Notes under the pieces: generated by a model
Told to the model about the DNA's origin: nothing
The model's input: the letters and a program-made list of their open reading frames with translations, nothing else
The model's database searches: none
Made by a program: the position numbers and the translations under genes
Assembly: GCA_964461995.1 (NCBI GenBank)
Contig: CAYWXL010000014.1
Coordinates: 24,220 to 88,219 of the forward strand
Length of the DNA: 64,000 bases
Source of the DNA: JALSRK01 sp964461995
GTDB taxonomy: Bacteria; Acidobacteriota; Terriglobia; Bryobacterales; Bryobacteraceae
Direction: 5' to 3'
Shown: positions 51,079-59,680 of the stretch, piece by piece
Numbering within the stretch: position 1 is the first letter of the stretch
Layout of the letters: every line of letters starts with the position of its first letter

Positions 51079-52229
51079 CAGGAAACCGGAACCGACTTTA
51101 CTGTAAACGATCTGGCAGCCGATTTCCGGGCGGCAATCTCATAATAAACGTCGAGGGTTTTCTGGGCGGTGCGCCGCCAACTGTAGTTCGCCGCGCGCTG
51201 GACGCCGAGACGCTCGATCCGCGCCCGGAGTTCGGCGTCGATTAGGAGATCGCGCATCGCCAGCGTCATGTCACGCGTCGAAGCGGGATCGAATAAAATG
51301 GCGCAGGCGTCGGCGACTTCCGGCGCCGCGGTGGCTTTCGAACAGGCCACGGCGCGGCCGGACGCCATCGCCTCCAGAATGGGCAGCCCAAATCCTTCGT
51401 AGTACGAGGGGAAGACGAAAATCTCACAGGCCGCATAGAGCCATTTCAAGTCCTCGTCGCTCACGAAGCCCGTGAAGTGAATGCGATCGGCCACCGGAGA
51501 CCGCCCCGCCCGGCGGCGCACCTCGGCTCCTTTCCAGCCTTCTTTGCCGACGAGGACGAGACGGTGCTGAAGATCCGGATAGGAAGCGAGGAGCTCCTCG
51601 AATGCCTGGATCAGGCCGATCTGGTTCTTCCTGGGCTGCAGATCCCCGACCGTCAGGATGAACGGTCCGGGAATGCCGAAGCGCTCCCGCACGAACGCGG
51701 CAGCCTGCTCGCGGGACCTGGGCCGGAACTCCGAAGAGACGGCGTTGGGCACGACCCTGACTTTTTCCGGATCCACGTGATAAGTCCGGATAATCTGGTC
51801 ACGCGAAAACTCGCTTGGGGTCAGTACCTTGGCGGCGCGGCGGACGGTGCGCTCAACGGTGATGCGCAGTTGTGCCACACGCGGAAGAGGAAAGAACTCA
51901 GGATGCTCAACGAAGCTGATGTCGTGGACGCTCACCACGATGGGTACCGGGCAGCCGAGAGGAGCGGTGTATTGCACATGGATCAGATCCGGCTGGTCCT
52001 TCCGCAACTGGCTGGCGAGGTCGTAGCCCAACCGCAGGAACGGGTTCGGCGCTACATAGCGGCGTTCGAAACGCTCGGGAATCTCACGCGCGGCCTCAGG
52101 TTCTGAAAGGTAAGCGATGAAATGTGAGTTGTGGTCCAGATCGGCGAATCCACGCAACAGGTTTCTGACGTAGACTTCGTTCCCGGTGAGGTGCCGCCCG
52201 ATCGCGTGAGCATCAACAGAGAAGCGCAT
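51078..52229 (-). CDS. GT4-family glycosyltransferase
   Basis: 383 residues. HAIGRHLTGNEVYVRNLL near the start, VVSVHDISFVEHPEFF, VVPNAVS, ILTVGDLQPRKNQIGLIQAF and FVFPSYYEGFGLPILEAMASG with the E-x7-E motif. Retaining GT-B enzyme, cytoplasmic. A TATACT box (52250-52245) and AGGAAA site lie upstream, so it may begin a second transcript inside the cluster. Its stop shares one base with the DUF3108 start. Sugar specificity unknown. Confidence 0.9.
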   Translation of the reverse strand: MRFSVDAHAIGRHLTGNEVYVRNLLRGFADLDHNSHFIAYLSEPEAAREIPERFERRYVAPNPFLRLGYDLASQLRKDQPDLIHVQYTAPLGCPVPIVVSVHDISFVEHPEFFPLPRVAQLRITVERTVRRAAKVLTPSEFSRDQIIRTYHVDPEKVRVVPNAVSSEFRPRSREQAAAFVRERFGIPGPFILTVGDLQPRKNQIGLIQAFEELLASYPDLQHRLVLVGKEGWKGAEVRRRAGRSPVADRIHFTGFVSDEDLKWLYAACEIFVFPSYYEGFGLPILEAMASGRAVACSKATAAPEVADACAILFDPASTRDMTLAMRDLLIDAELRARIERLGVQRAANYSWRRTAQKTLDVYYEIAARKSAARSFTVKSVPVS

Positions 52230-52244
52230 GCGCGTTTCCTATAA

Positions 52245-52250
52245 AGTATA
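52245..52250 (-). promoter_or_regulatory. Internal promoter -10 in the polysaccharide cluster
   Basis: Minus strand TATACT, 15 nt before the ATG at 52229, with AGGAAA between. The 108-bp gap to the previous gene is AT-richer than its surroundings. Confidence 0.45.
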
Positions 52251-52337
52251 GAGGCCAAGGGCCTGGCGCGGACGCGAGTAATTAATAGGCAGGTTAGACT
52301 CCTCCCTACTGTGACAGCGAAGAGCCCGGAACCAAAT

Positions 52338-53531
52338 CTATATCCCGAGCTGCTCCAATACCTGCCGCCCAGATTCCCAAGTATAGCGCGATTCGTAGAA
52401 AAGACGGCCTGCTTCCCCGATTCTTCGCCGGAGATTTTTGTCCTCCAGCAGGCGTTCCACGGCCGCCGCGAACTCCTCGGCGGCGCCGGCAAGAAGCAAC
52501 TCGCGGCCGGGAGTCGCCTCGAGCCCTTCGGCCCCAACCGGCGTGGAAACCACCGGGACGCCGGCCGCCCACGCCTCGAGGATCTTTACCCGGGTGCCGG
52601 AGCCGGCCAGCAGCGGCGCCACCGCCACGGTGGCCGAGGCGATCTCGGCGACCGCGTCGGCGACAGGCCCGGCGAGCTCGATCCGCGGGTCGTCGGCGAC
52701 GTATCGCCTTACCGCCTCTGGATTCTTGCCGATGAGGCGCCAGACAAGCTTCGGGTGGCGGGCCCGCAGCCGGGGCCAGATTCTTTTCCGGAACCAGCGC
52801 ACGGCGGCGGTATTGGGATGGTACTCGAGATTCCCCGAGAACACGATCACCGGGTCCTTTCCCGGCATGGCCGCCGGCCGGGGCGTCCACGGTATCGTGT
52901 TGGGGTAGATGGCCACACGCCTTCCCGGCGCAAGACGCTGCGCGCGTTCGGCGTCGGCGCGGGACGCCGTGAGCACGAGCGAGAACTCCGGGAGCCAACG
53001 CTCCTCCAGACGGCGGCACAACCGGGCGAAGCGCCGGTGGACAGCCGACAGCGGCCAAGTTTCGGCGTCCCCGCACCCGCCATGCAAAGCGGACTCGACA
53101 TTGTGGAGGTCCAGCACCAGAAGTCGCCCCGGCGCCCGCAGCACGGCGGCGTAGGGCGCGCACCAGAAGTGCTCCACGACCGCCACGCGGTAGTCGGCTC
53201 CCGCGGCGAAAGCTCTGATTTGTTCGCCGAAGCCCCGGAACCGGTCCACCAGCGGCGGGACTCCCCGCCAGAGCCGCGACAGGTTGCGCCAGGCCCGGGC
53301 CGCCCCACCGCGCCGGTGATACGGCAGCTCGAGGACGACAACCCGCCGCGTCCGGCTCTCGAGAGCCGTTTCCCGCGGATCGGCTGCTCCCGGCGCCCGG
53401 AATACGACAGCGTCCAGCACGTAGCGTTCGGCCAGGTACTCCACCAGGGAGGCCGTCCGGAGCGGACCGCCGCCCACCGGCGGGTACGGAGACTCCGGGC
53501 ATACGATTAGCGCCGCTTCCTTACCGGCCAA
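52338..53531 (-). CDS. GT4-like glycosyltransferase
   Basis: 397 residues. CPESPYPPVGGGPLRTASLVEYLAERY at the start is typical of sugar transferases of exopolysaccharide loci; VLDLHNVES, YPNTIPWTPRP, VFSGNLEYHPNTAAVRWF and APLLAGSGTRVKILEAWAAGVPVVSTPVGAEGL follow. It begins 11 bp inside the previous gene (overlap with 53521-54582), so the two are coupled. Donor and acceptor unknown. Confidence 0.88.
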   Translation of the reverse strand: MAGKEAALIVCPESPYPPVGGGPLRTASLVEYLAERYVLDAVVFRAPGAADPRETALESRTRRVVVLELPYHRRGGAARAWRNLSRLWRGVPPLVDRFRGFGEQIRAFAAGADYRVAVVEHFWCAPYAAVLRAPGRLLVLDLHNVESALHGGCGDAETWPLSAVHRRFARLCRRLEERWLPEFSLVLTASRADAERAQRLAPGRRVAIYPNTIPWTPRPAAMPGKDPVIVFSGNLEYHPNTAAVRWFRKRIWPRLRARHPKLVWRLIGKNPEAVRRYVADDPRIELAGPVADAVAEIASATVAVAPLLAGSGTRVKILEAWAAGVPVVSTPVGAEGLEATPGRELLLAGAAEEFAAAVERLLEDKNLRRRIGEAGRLFYESRYTWESGRQVLEQLGI

Positions 53532-54582
53532 CTCGCCGCACCGCCTCCTCGTAGACTTCCCTCGTTTCGCGGGCCGTCCGCGACCAGGAGAAACGCCGCG
53601 CCCGGGCCCGGGCTCGGGCGGCCAGATCCCGCCGGCGATCCCCGTCCCCGAGCAGCCCGCTCAATGCCTCCACCCACGCCTTTCTGTCGTTCGGATCCAC
53701 CAGCGCCGCCGCCTCCCCGGCAACCTCTTGTATCGCCGGGATCCGGGAAGCCACCACCGGGAGTCCGCACTGCATGGCCTCCAACACCGGCAGTCCGAAA
53801 CCCTCATACGTAGAAGGGTAGACGAAAAGCACAGCCGTGGAGTAGAGCTGTTGCAATTCTTCATCCCGCACCTCTCCCGCCAGCCGCAGGCCGTCTTCCG
53901 GGACCAGCTCGAATCCCGCTCCAGCTGGTCCAGCGAGGACGAGATCCACGGGGTGGCAGCTTCGTACCTCGCGCCAGGCATCGATCAATGTTCCGATGTT
54001 CTTTCTGCCTGTGCGAGCGCCGACGTAAAGGATGAACGGGCGAGCCAGCGGCCGGTCCTCCACTTTCCGAAGCCAGCGCGGAGCGGCCAGCGGCACCGCG
54101 CACACACGGTCCGGGTCAAGAGAGAAGAACTCGATCACCTCCCTGCGCACCGCCTCGGTCGGCGTGATCACCATGTCCGCTAGGCCGAGCCGCAGCAACC
54201 AGGGCGTACGCCGCCGCACCCGGCGAGAAGCCGTCTCCGCCATGCCTGGCTTCCAGGGAGAAAGGTCGTGGACCGTCATGACGGCCGGACGAACGTGCAC
54301 ATACGGGACCGAGAAGTCGGTACCGTGAAAGAGAGTTGCCTTTCCGCGCCGCAATACGGCCGGGAGCCCGAGGCTCCACCAGCGCCGCCGGAGCAGCCCC
54401 TGGGCGCTTTGGACCCGCCGCAGGTTCGGCAACCCCGCGGGCGCTTCGAAGTCCTGATCGGAAACCAGCAGGAAGTCGTCCTCAGGGAATTCCCGGGCCA
54501 AGGCCGCCGAGAGCTCGGCCGTGTAGCGGCGGATTCCGCCGGGGGGAGCCGTCAACGGCGTGGCATCCAGGGCGACTCGCAT
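53521..54582 (-). CDS. GT4-family glycosyltransferase, first gene of the cluster
   Basis: 353 residues. ALDATPLTAPPGGIRRYTAELSAALAREFPEDDF opens the protein (mannosyltransferase-like), with MTVHDLSPWKPG, FILYVGARTGRKNIGTLIDAW and FVYPSTYEGFGLPVLEAMQCGLPVVASRIPAIQEVAG. It is divergent from rmuC (174-bp gap). Its end overlaps the next glycosyltransferase by 11 bp. Confidence 0.9.
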   Translation of the reverse strand: MRVALDATPLTAPPGGIRRYTAELSAALAREFPEDDFLLVSDQDFEAPAGLPNLRRVQSAQGLLRRRWWSLGLPAVLRRGKATLFHGTDFSVPYVHVRPAVMTVHDLSPWKPGMAETASRRVRRRTPWLLRLGLADMVITPTEAVRREVIEFFSLDPDRVCAVPLAAPRWLRKVEDRPLARPFILYVGARTGRKNIGTLIDAWREVRSCHPVDLVLAGPAGAGFELVPEDGLRLAGEVRDEELQQLYSTAVLFVYPSTYEGFGLPVLEAMQCGLPVVASRIPAIQEVAGEAAALVDPNDRKAWVEALSGLLGDGDRRRDLAARARARARRFSWSRTARETREVYEEAVRRVGR

Positions 54583-54755
54583 ACTAAACGGTCATTTTGA
54601 GTTTGCCACGGCCGGGCGAAAGGGAGGAATGAGGGGGGCCGCCGGTCCTCACGTTCGTTTCATGACAGGTACGCCCGGGAGAAAAGTACTACGAGAATCT
54701 ACACTTTTGGCCGAGGACTGCCGATAGTCTGGGCAGCCGGTGTTGGAGGTGTGCT

Positions 54756-57095
54756 GTGGAACAGCAACTGACGTTTTTCCTGGCTCTTGCCGCAGGTATT
54801 GTCTTTGGCGCTGTAGCCGTCTGGCTAATGCTCAGGTCGGAGGCCAATAGCGCATACTCCCGGGCGAAGAGCGAACTGGTCGGCGAGCTGAACAAGCTCA
54901 CCGAGCGTCTCAATGGCAAAGACAGCCGGATCGCCGACCTTGTCAAGGACCGTGAGGACCTGAAGGCGGAGCTCGAGAAGCTCCGCAAGCAGCTGGCGGA
55001 ACGGGAGTCGCAAGCCAAGGTGGCCGAGGAGAAGCTCGCCGCGGTCGAAGAGGCCCACGAGCGTCTCGCCGAGTCCTTCAAAGCGCTCTCGGCCGAGGCC
55101 CTGCAAAGCAACAACCGGGCGTTCCTCGATCTGGCGAAGGCAACACTCGAGAAGTTCCAGGAGGGCGCTCGCTCGGATCTCGAGAGCCGGCAGAAAGCTA
55201 TCGACGAGATGATCCGCCCGCTGCGCGAATCTCTCGGCCGCATGGACAAGAGCCTCCAGGAGATCGAGAAGAGCCGGGCCGCTGCCTTCGCGGGGATCTC
55301 GGAACAGGTGAAGTCGCTGCTCGAAGTGCAGAACCGGCTGCAGGCCGAGACGGCGAACCTCGTAAGTGCGCTCCGGACCCCCGCGGTGCGGGGGCGCTGG
55401 GGCGAGGTTCAGCTCCGCCGGGTGGTGGAGCTGGCCGGCATGGTTCCCTATTGCGACTTCGAAGAGCAGCCCAGCGTGGACACCGCCGACGGACGCCTCC
55501 GCCCGGACATGATCGTGCACTTGCCGAACCAGCGGCGGGTGATCGTGGACGCCAAGGTGTCCTTGAAGGCGTACCTGGAAGCCCTCGACGCGCCGGACGA
55601 GGAAACCCGCGAAGCGAAACTGGCCGAGCACGCCGCCCAGGTTCGCGCCCATCTGCAACGCCTCAGCAGCAAGGCTTACTGGGACCAGTTCGACGGTTCA
55701 CCGGAGTTCGTCGTCGCCTTCCTGCCCGGCGAGGCGTTCTACAGCGCCGCCCTTCAGAAGGATCCATCGTTGCTTGAGTTCGGCGCCGAGCACAGGGTGA
55801 TCCTCGCTACGCCGACCACCCTCATCGCGCTCCTCAAGGCGGTGGCCTATGGATGGCGGCAGGAGAAACTCGCCGAGAACGCCCAGAAGATTAGCGATCT
55901 GGGCAAGAGCCTTTACGAGCGGCTTTGCGTTTTCGCGCGCCACATGGACGGCGTGGGACAGAACCTGCAGCGCACGGTCGCGGTTTACAACCGCGCCGTG
56001 GGCTCGCTGGAGTCTCGCGTTCTGGTGAGCGCCCGCAAGTTCGAGGAGCTGGGTGCTGCCAAACGCGACCTGCCGGTCCTGGAGCCTGTCGATACTTTCC
56101 CGCGCTCGCTGGATGCGGTGGAACGGGCTGTATCGAACCGTATTCCCATCGCCTTGGAGGAAGCCGAAGTCCCGGAGGATGCCGGGAGCGCCGCCACCGT
56201 GGAGACCGTGGAAGAGCCGCTGGCCGAGGAGCCCTCCGGAGGGATCCGGGCGGGTTCAACGGGCCTGAGGGACATGGAGTCCGAACAGCCGCCCGAGGCG
56301 GAACCCGCGGCGGAAGTCGCCCACATGCAAGAGATTTCGGAATCCGCTGTCGCCGAGGCGGAGGCCGACGAGCAAGAAAAGACCGAGACACAGCCCGGAA
56401 GCGCCCGGCGGGAAACGGCGGAACCCGGAGAGGAACCGGAAGCCGAAACGGCCGCGGCGCCGGCGCCCCCCGAGGAAGCTACCTCGGAAACTCCCGCCGA
56501 GAATGCGCGGGCTTCGGAGCCGGTCGCCCAAGACGATGCGGCTGGGAACGAGACCCAAGAGCAAGAAGAAGAGGCCTGCCAAGAACACGAAGCGGAAGAG
56601 GTCGAAACCGCCGGCGAACCTCAGCCGCCTGCTAAGCCCGTGCCAGTTTCGCCGTCCGTCGGTGAGGGAGCCTCCGGCCCCGCCGTCGCAGCTGATGGGA
56701 CCACGACGCCGGACAGTGAAGCAGCTTCGGCTCCGGCGGAGGCCGCGGTCCCCGAGGAAGATCCGGCCGAGGAGCACGCCGCCGAAATTTCTGGCGAAGC
56801 GCCGGTGAGCCGGGACAAGGCGGGCGAGGTCCCGCCGCAATCCCGCGCCGAAGGAGTTGAAGCGGAGCGCGCCGCAGAAGCCATCACCGTAGATCCGGAA
56901 GAAAGCGCTCAGGAGCAGCCGGCGCCTCAGGCTGCGGCCGCCCCTCGATCGGAAGACGCCAAGTCACGAGATGACGACGAAACCGGGCCTCCGGGCGGCG
57001 GGCTGGACCCCGGCCACGGCCAGGCGGAGAAGAAATCTGCGGACGCGGAACGGCAGCCGACTATCGACTACTTGTCTTTCGTGAAAGCGATGTAG
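54756..57095 (+). CDS. rmuC: RmuC-family protein with a long acidic tail
   Basis: 779 residues from a GTG with GGAGG upstream. N-terminal TM anchor (5-26), coiled coil (about 35-120), the RmuC nuclease-like domain (about 180-450: RGRWGEVQLRRVVELAGM, RPDMIVHLPNQRRVIVDAKVSL, EFVVAFLPGEAFYSAAL, VILATPTTLIALLKAVAYGWRQE). RmuC limits DNA inversions and rearrangements. Residues about 465-779 are an extra Glu/Ala/Pro-rich disordered tail ending in a conserved-looking TIDYLSFVKAM. Ordinary RmuC is about 450-500 residues. Confidence 0.9.
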   Translation: MEQQLTFFLALAAGIVFGAVAVWLMLRSEANSAYSRAKSELVGELNKLTERLNGKDSRIADLVKDREDLKAELEKLRKQLAERESQAKVAEEKLAAVEEAHERLAESFKALSAEALQSNNRAFLDLAKATLEKFQEGARSDLESRQKAIDEMIRPLRESLGRMDKSLQEIEKSRAAAFAGISEQVKSLLEVQNRLQAETANLVSALRTPAVRGRWGEVQLRRVVELAGMVPYCDFEEQPSVDTADGRLRPDMIVHLPNQRRVIVDAKVSLKAYLEALDAPDEETREAKLAEHAAQVRAHLQRLSSKAYWDQFDGSPEFVVAFLPGEAFYSAALQKDPSLLEFGAEHRVILATPTTLIALLKAVAYGWRQEKLAENAQKISDLGKSLYERLCVFARHMDGVGQNLQRTVAVYNRAVGSLESRVLVSARKFEELGAAKRDLPVLEPVDTFPRSLDAVERAVSNRIPIALEEAEVPEDAGSAATVETVEEPLAEEPSGGIRAGSTGLRDMESEQPPEAEPAAEVAHMQEISESAVAEAEADEQEKTETQPGSARRETAEPGEEPEAETAAAPAPPEEATSETPAENARASEPVAQDDAAGNETQEQEEEACQEHEAEEVETAGEPQPPAKPVPVSPSVGEGASGPAVAADGTTTPDSEAASAPAEAAVPEEDPAEEHAAEISGEAPVSRDKAGEVPPQSRAEGVEAERAAEAITVDPEESAQEQPAPQAAAAPRSEDAKSRDDDETGPPGGGLDPGHGQAEKKSADAERQPTIDYLSFVKAM

Positions 57096-57175
57096 CGTAC
57101 CGGACTGATTGCGAGTCGCCGTGAATGATTCCGGCTCGCCCGATCGGGGCTCGTTCGAGTCGTTTGCCCGAGCAC

Positions 57176-57233
57176 GGGCCGGGGCGCTCAAGGTGGAGAA
57201 AGCCACCGACGGCGCAGCCGGCCCCTATTTTTT
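57176..57233 (+). terminator. Possible terminator after rmuC
   Basis: GGGCCGG (57176-57182) pairs with CCGGCCC (57218-57224), followed by TA and six T. The long loop lowers confidence. Confidence 0.35.
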
Positions 57234-58271
57234 CTCAGGTTTGCCCGGAGCCGGCTTCGCTTCGTCCGCGCTTTCCGCCTCCGCCGCCCCCTCGAAAGTA
57301 ATCGTCGAGTCGGTCGCCATCACTGTCGATTCCACCGTAAACATCCGGTAGTTCGTGTAGGCCGTCTTGTTCAGCGTGCAGCGCTCCTCCCAGCGCTGGC
57401 AGCCGAGAGCTTCCGACCGCACTGGCAGCAAGTGCTCACTGTCGCCAATCGGGACCAGCGCGTAGTCGATGGTCACTTCCATCACATCCTCCGGATAGGA
57501 GATCGGCACGTCTTTGGCGCGGAACTCCGCCCGCAGCACGTCCAGCGTGTCGTCGTCGATCCAGACCGTTCCCTCGAACGCGGGGTAGACCTGCTCGCCG
57601 CCGAACAGGAGCTTCCAACCGGAGTTTTCCTGCTTCACCGCGAAGTCGTAGACGCGGGCGTCCCGGCCATTGAACGCTTCGTTCCGCACGAACCGGAAGG
57701 CCGTACGGGCGCCGGGGCTGAAGATATTGAGCAGCATCGAGACGTAGTCGCCCGTGGTCCACATCCCGGTGGCCATGGGTGAAGCGGTCTTCAGCGGCTT
57801 CCCGTTGCGCTTCAGCCCGCGATAGGCCTCCTTGCGGTTCACCCACAGCAGCTCGCCGGTGATGCGGTCGCGCCGCCGCCACTTGGGGTTCTTGCGCGAG
57901 CTGGCGCGGAAGCGCTCGGTGCGCTGGTCACAAATATAGTTCGGCAGGTCCCGCTCCCGGTCGAAGAGCCGGTCGCGGACGGCGACCAGAAAGGCATCCC
58001 AGCCTTCGGGGATCGTGGCCGGTCCGCCGAAACCCGCCGGGCTGACTGTGGCCGCCGCCTCTCCCACGTAGACACACTCGACCCCGCCGGCACCCTTCTC
58101 GCCACCCTCCTCGCGCGCCGGGACCGCCGTCCCTCGTTTCAGCCGCGGCCGGGCGTCCTCGTCGGCGTCTGCCGGATTGGGGATGTAGCCTTCCGGACAT
58201 GCGTTCTGCTGCTGACCTAGGCCAACGGCCCCGAGACAGCAAAACACGGCAAAGGTGCGTAACAAGGTCAA
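57225..58271 (-). CDS. Secreted acidobacterial protein, second of two paralogues
   Basis: 348 residues from a TTG at 58271, two bases after the stop of the upstream gene, with GCAGGA inside that gene: translation is probably coupled. Signal peptide (1-19), a short charged linker, then a beta-rich domain with LPNYICDQRTERF, KRNGKPLK, FEGTVWIDDDTLDVLRAEF and C-x(3)-E-R-C-T near the end. It shares layout and many residues with the neighbour at 58274-59607 (FTCRQVTTRY, RRNGKPVK, YEGSVWIDPETKRVLRVEM). Function unknown; an outer-membrane lipid or glycan-handling role would be guesswork. Confidence 0.72.
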   Translation of the reverse strand: MTLLRTFAVFCCLGAVGLGQQQNACPEGYIPNPADADEDARPRLKRGTAVPAREEGGEKGAGGVECVYVGEAAATVSPAGFGGPATIPEGWDAFLVAVRDRLFDRERDLPNYICDQRTERFRASSRKNPKWRRRDRITGELLWVNRKEAYRGLKRNGKPLKTASPMATGMWTTGDYVSMLLNIFSPGARTAFRFVRNEAFNGRDARVYDFAVKQENSGWKLLFGGEQVYPAFEGTVWIDDDTLDVLRAEFRAKDVPISYPEDVMEVTIDYALVPIGDSEHLLPVRSEALGCQRWEERCTLNKTAYTNYRMFTVESTVMATDSTITFEGAAEAESADEAKPAPGKPEKK

Positions 58272-58273
58272 GT

Positions 58274-59607
58274 TCAGTCCTGCTCTTTCTCCTTCTCCGG
58301 CTCGTTCGGCGGAGCTTCGGTTCCCTCAGCCTGTCCCTCGTAGGTCACGTTCGTGTCCACAGTCGAGATCGTCGATTCGGCGGTGAACTTGCGGTAGTCA
58401 AGGAACTCGATCTCGTTCTTCGTGCAGGCGGCGCTGTAGCGCTTGCAGGAGAGGTTCATCGAGCGCGTGATCAGGATGTACTCGCCGCCGCCGATCTGTA
58501 CTGGGCCGTACTCGGACGACATCTCGATCCGGTCGAGCGGGTAGCTCGCCGGGATCTCGACCGCCTTCATCTCCACGCGCAGCACGCGCTTCGTCTCCGG
58601 ATCGATCCAGACCGAGCCTTCATAGGCCGGCTGCAGGAGGTTGCCCTCGAACGACACCTTCCAGTGCGAGGTTCGCGCCGCAACCCTGTAGTTGTAGATA
58701 CGCACAGGCCGGCCGCCGATCTCGCCCTCTCCAGCGGGCTTGAACTGCGCGGCGGTGCGCGGGTGGAAGAGATCTTGCAGCAGCGTGCCGAACTCGCCCA
58801 GCGACCAGGAGCCGCTGTAGCGGGGATCCTTCTTCACCGGCTTGCCGTTGCGGCGGATGTTCTGGTAACGCTCGCGGCCGCGCAGGAAGAGGACGTCGGC
58901 CTCGATGCGGTCCCGCCGCTTCCACTTCTCGCCCCGCGAGCCGCTCGAATACCTGGTGGTCACCTGCCGGCAGGTGAAGTCGGGCAGCGTCTCGCTGAAC
59001 TCGAAGACCGCCGCCCGGGTCTCCTCGATGAACGGATCGCCGCTCGGGCCGGCCACGTCGCCGCCGCGCTCCTCGATGACACGGCCGCCCTCGTCCACCA
59101 CCGTTTCGGCGAAGACGCACTCGACGCGCGGCTCCGGCTCTTTCGGCGGCGCTTTCCCTTCCGCCGANNNNNNNNNNNNNNNNNNNNNNNNNNNNNNNNN
59201 NNNNNNNNNNNNNNNNNNNNNNNNNNNNNNNNNNNNNNNNNNNNNNNNNNNNNNNNNNNNNNNNNNNAGACGCACTCGACGCGCGGCTCCGGCTCTTTCG
59301 GCGGCGCTTTCCCTTCCGCCGATCCTCCGCGCCGCAGCACCGGCGGGCGCTCGTCGTCCGCTGGCGAGGCGGCCACGGCGATGTAGCCCACCGGACACGG
59401 ACCCTCGGTGGCCGGCTTCGGCGCCTCGGCTTCGGACTTGCGTTTCAGTTGCGGGCGCTTGGTGGGTTCGGCGCGCGGCTCGGGAGGGGGTTCGGCCCGC
59501 GGAGGGCGCCGCGGGCGGGGTTTCACCACGAGCGGCCCTTCGTGTTGGGCCGGGGCAGGCGCCGGCATCGCCGCCAGCAGGGCGAGCGCCGCCAAGAGAA
59601 TCCGCAT
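58274..59607 (-). CDS. Secreted acidobacterial protein, first of two paralogues, interrupted by assembly gap
   Basis: Start ATG at 59607 (AGAGGGGA before it; an ATG at 59625 is also in frame), signal peptide ending APAPAQ. The N-terminal part runs to the gap at 59267 and the C-terminal part resumes at 59167. The 100 Ns shift the frame, but if one copy of the flanking 55-bp repeat and the Ns are removed the two halves join in frame as a single protein of about 390 residues (RGGSAEGKAPPKEPEPR then VECVFAETVVDEGG). Domain and motifs as in its paralogue, including DFTCRQVTTRY and YEGSVWIDPETKRVL. Confidence 0.75.
59113..59167. repeat. Left copy of 55-bp gap-flanking duplicate
   Basis: Identical over all 55 bases to 59268-59322 on the other side of the Ns. 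Best read as an unmerged contig overlap, not a biological repeat. Confidence 0.85.
59168..59267. other. Assembly gap, 100 Ns
   Basis: Exactly 100 N, the usual placeholder for unknown gap length, placed inside a secreted-protein gene. Confidence 0.99.
59268..59322. repeat. Right copy of 55-bp gap-flanking duplicate
   Basis: Same 55 bases as 59113-59167. 55 is a common assembler k-mer size, which fits an end-overlap of two contigs. Confidence 0.85.
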
Positions 59608-59680
59608 GACAAGTCCCCTCTTCATTGTCTATCGTGGTGGACGGGCCCGGGGATGCCTCTGTTGCAGGAGTTTCGCCCTC

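Noticed and set aside
59113..59322. 55-bp direct repeat as a mobile-element or recombination footprint
   Set aside because: Identical ends around exactly 100 Ns and in-frame collapse indicate an assembly overlap.
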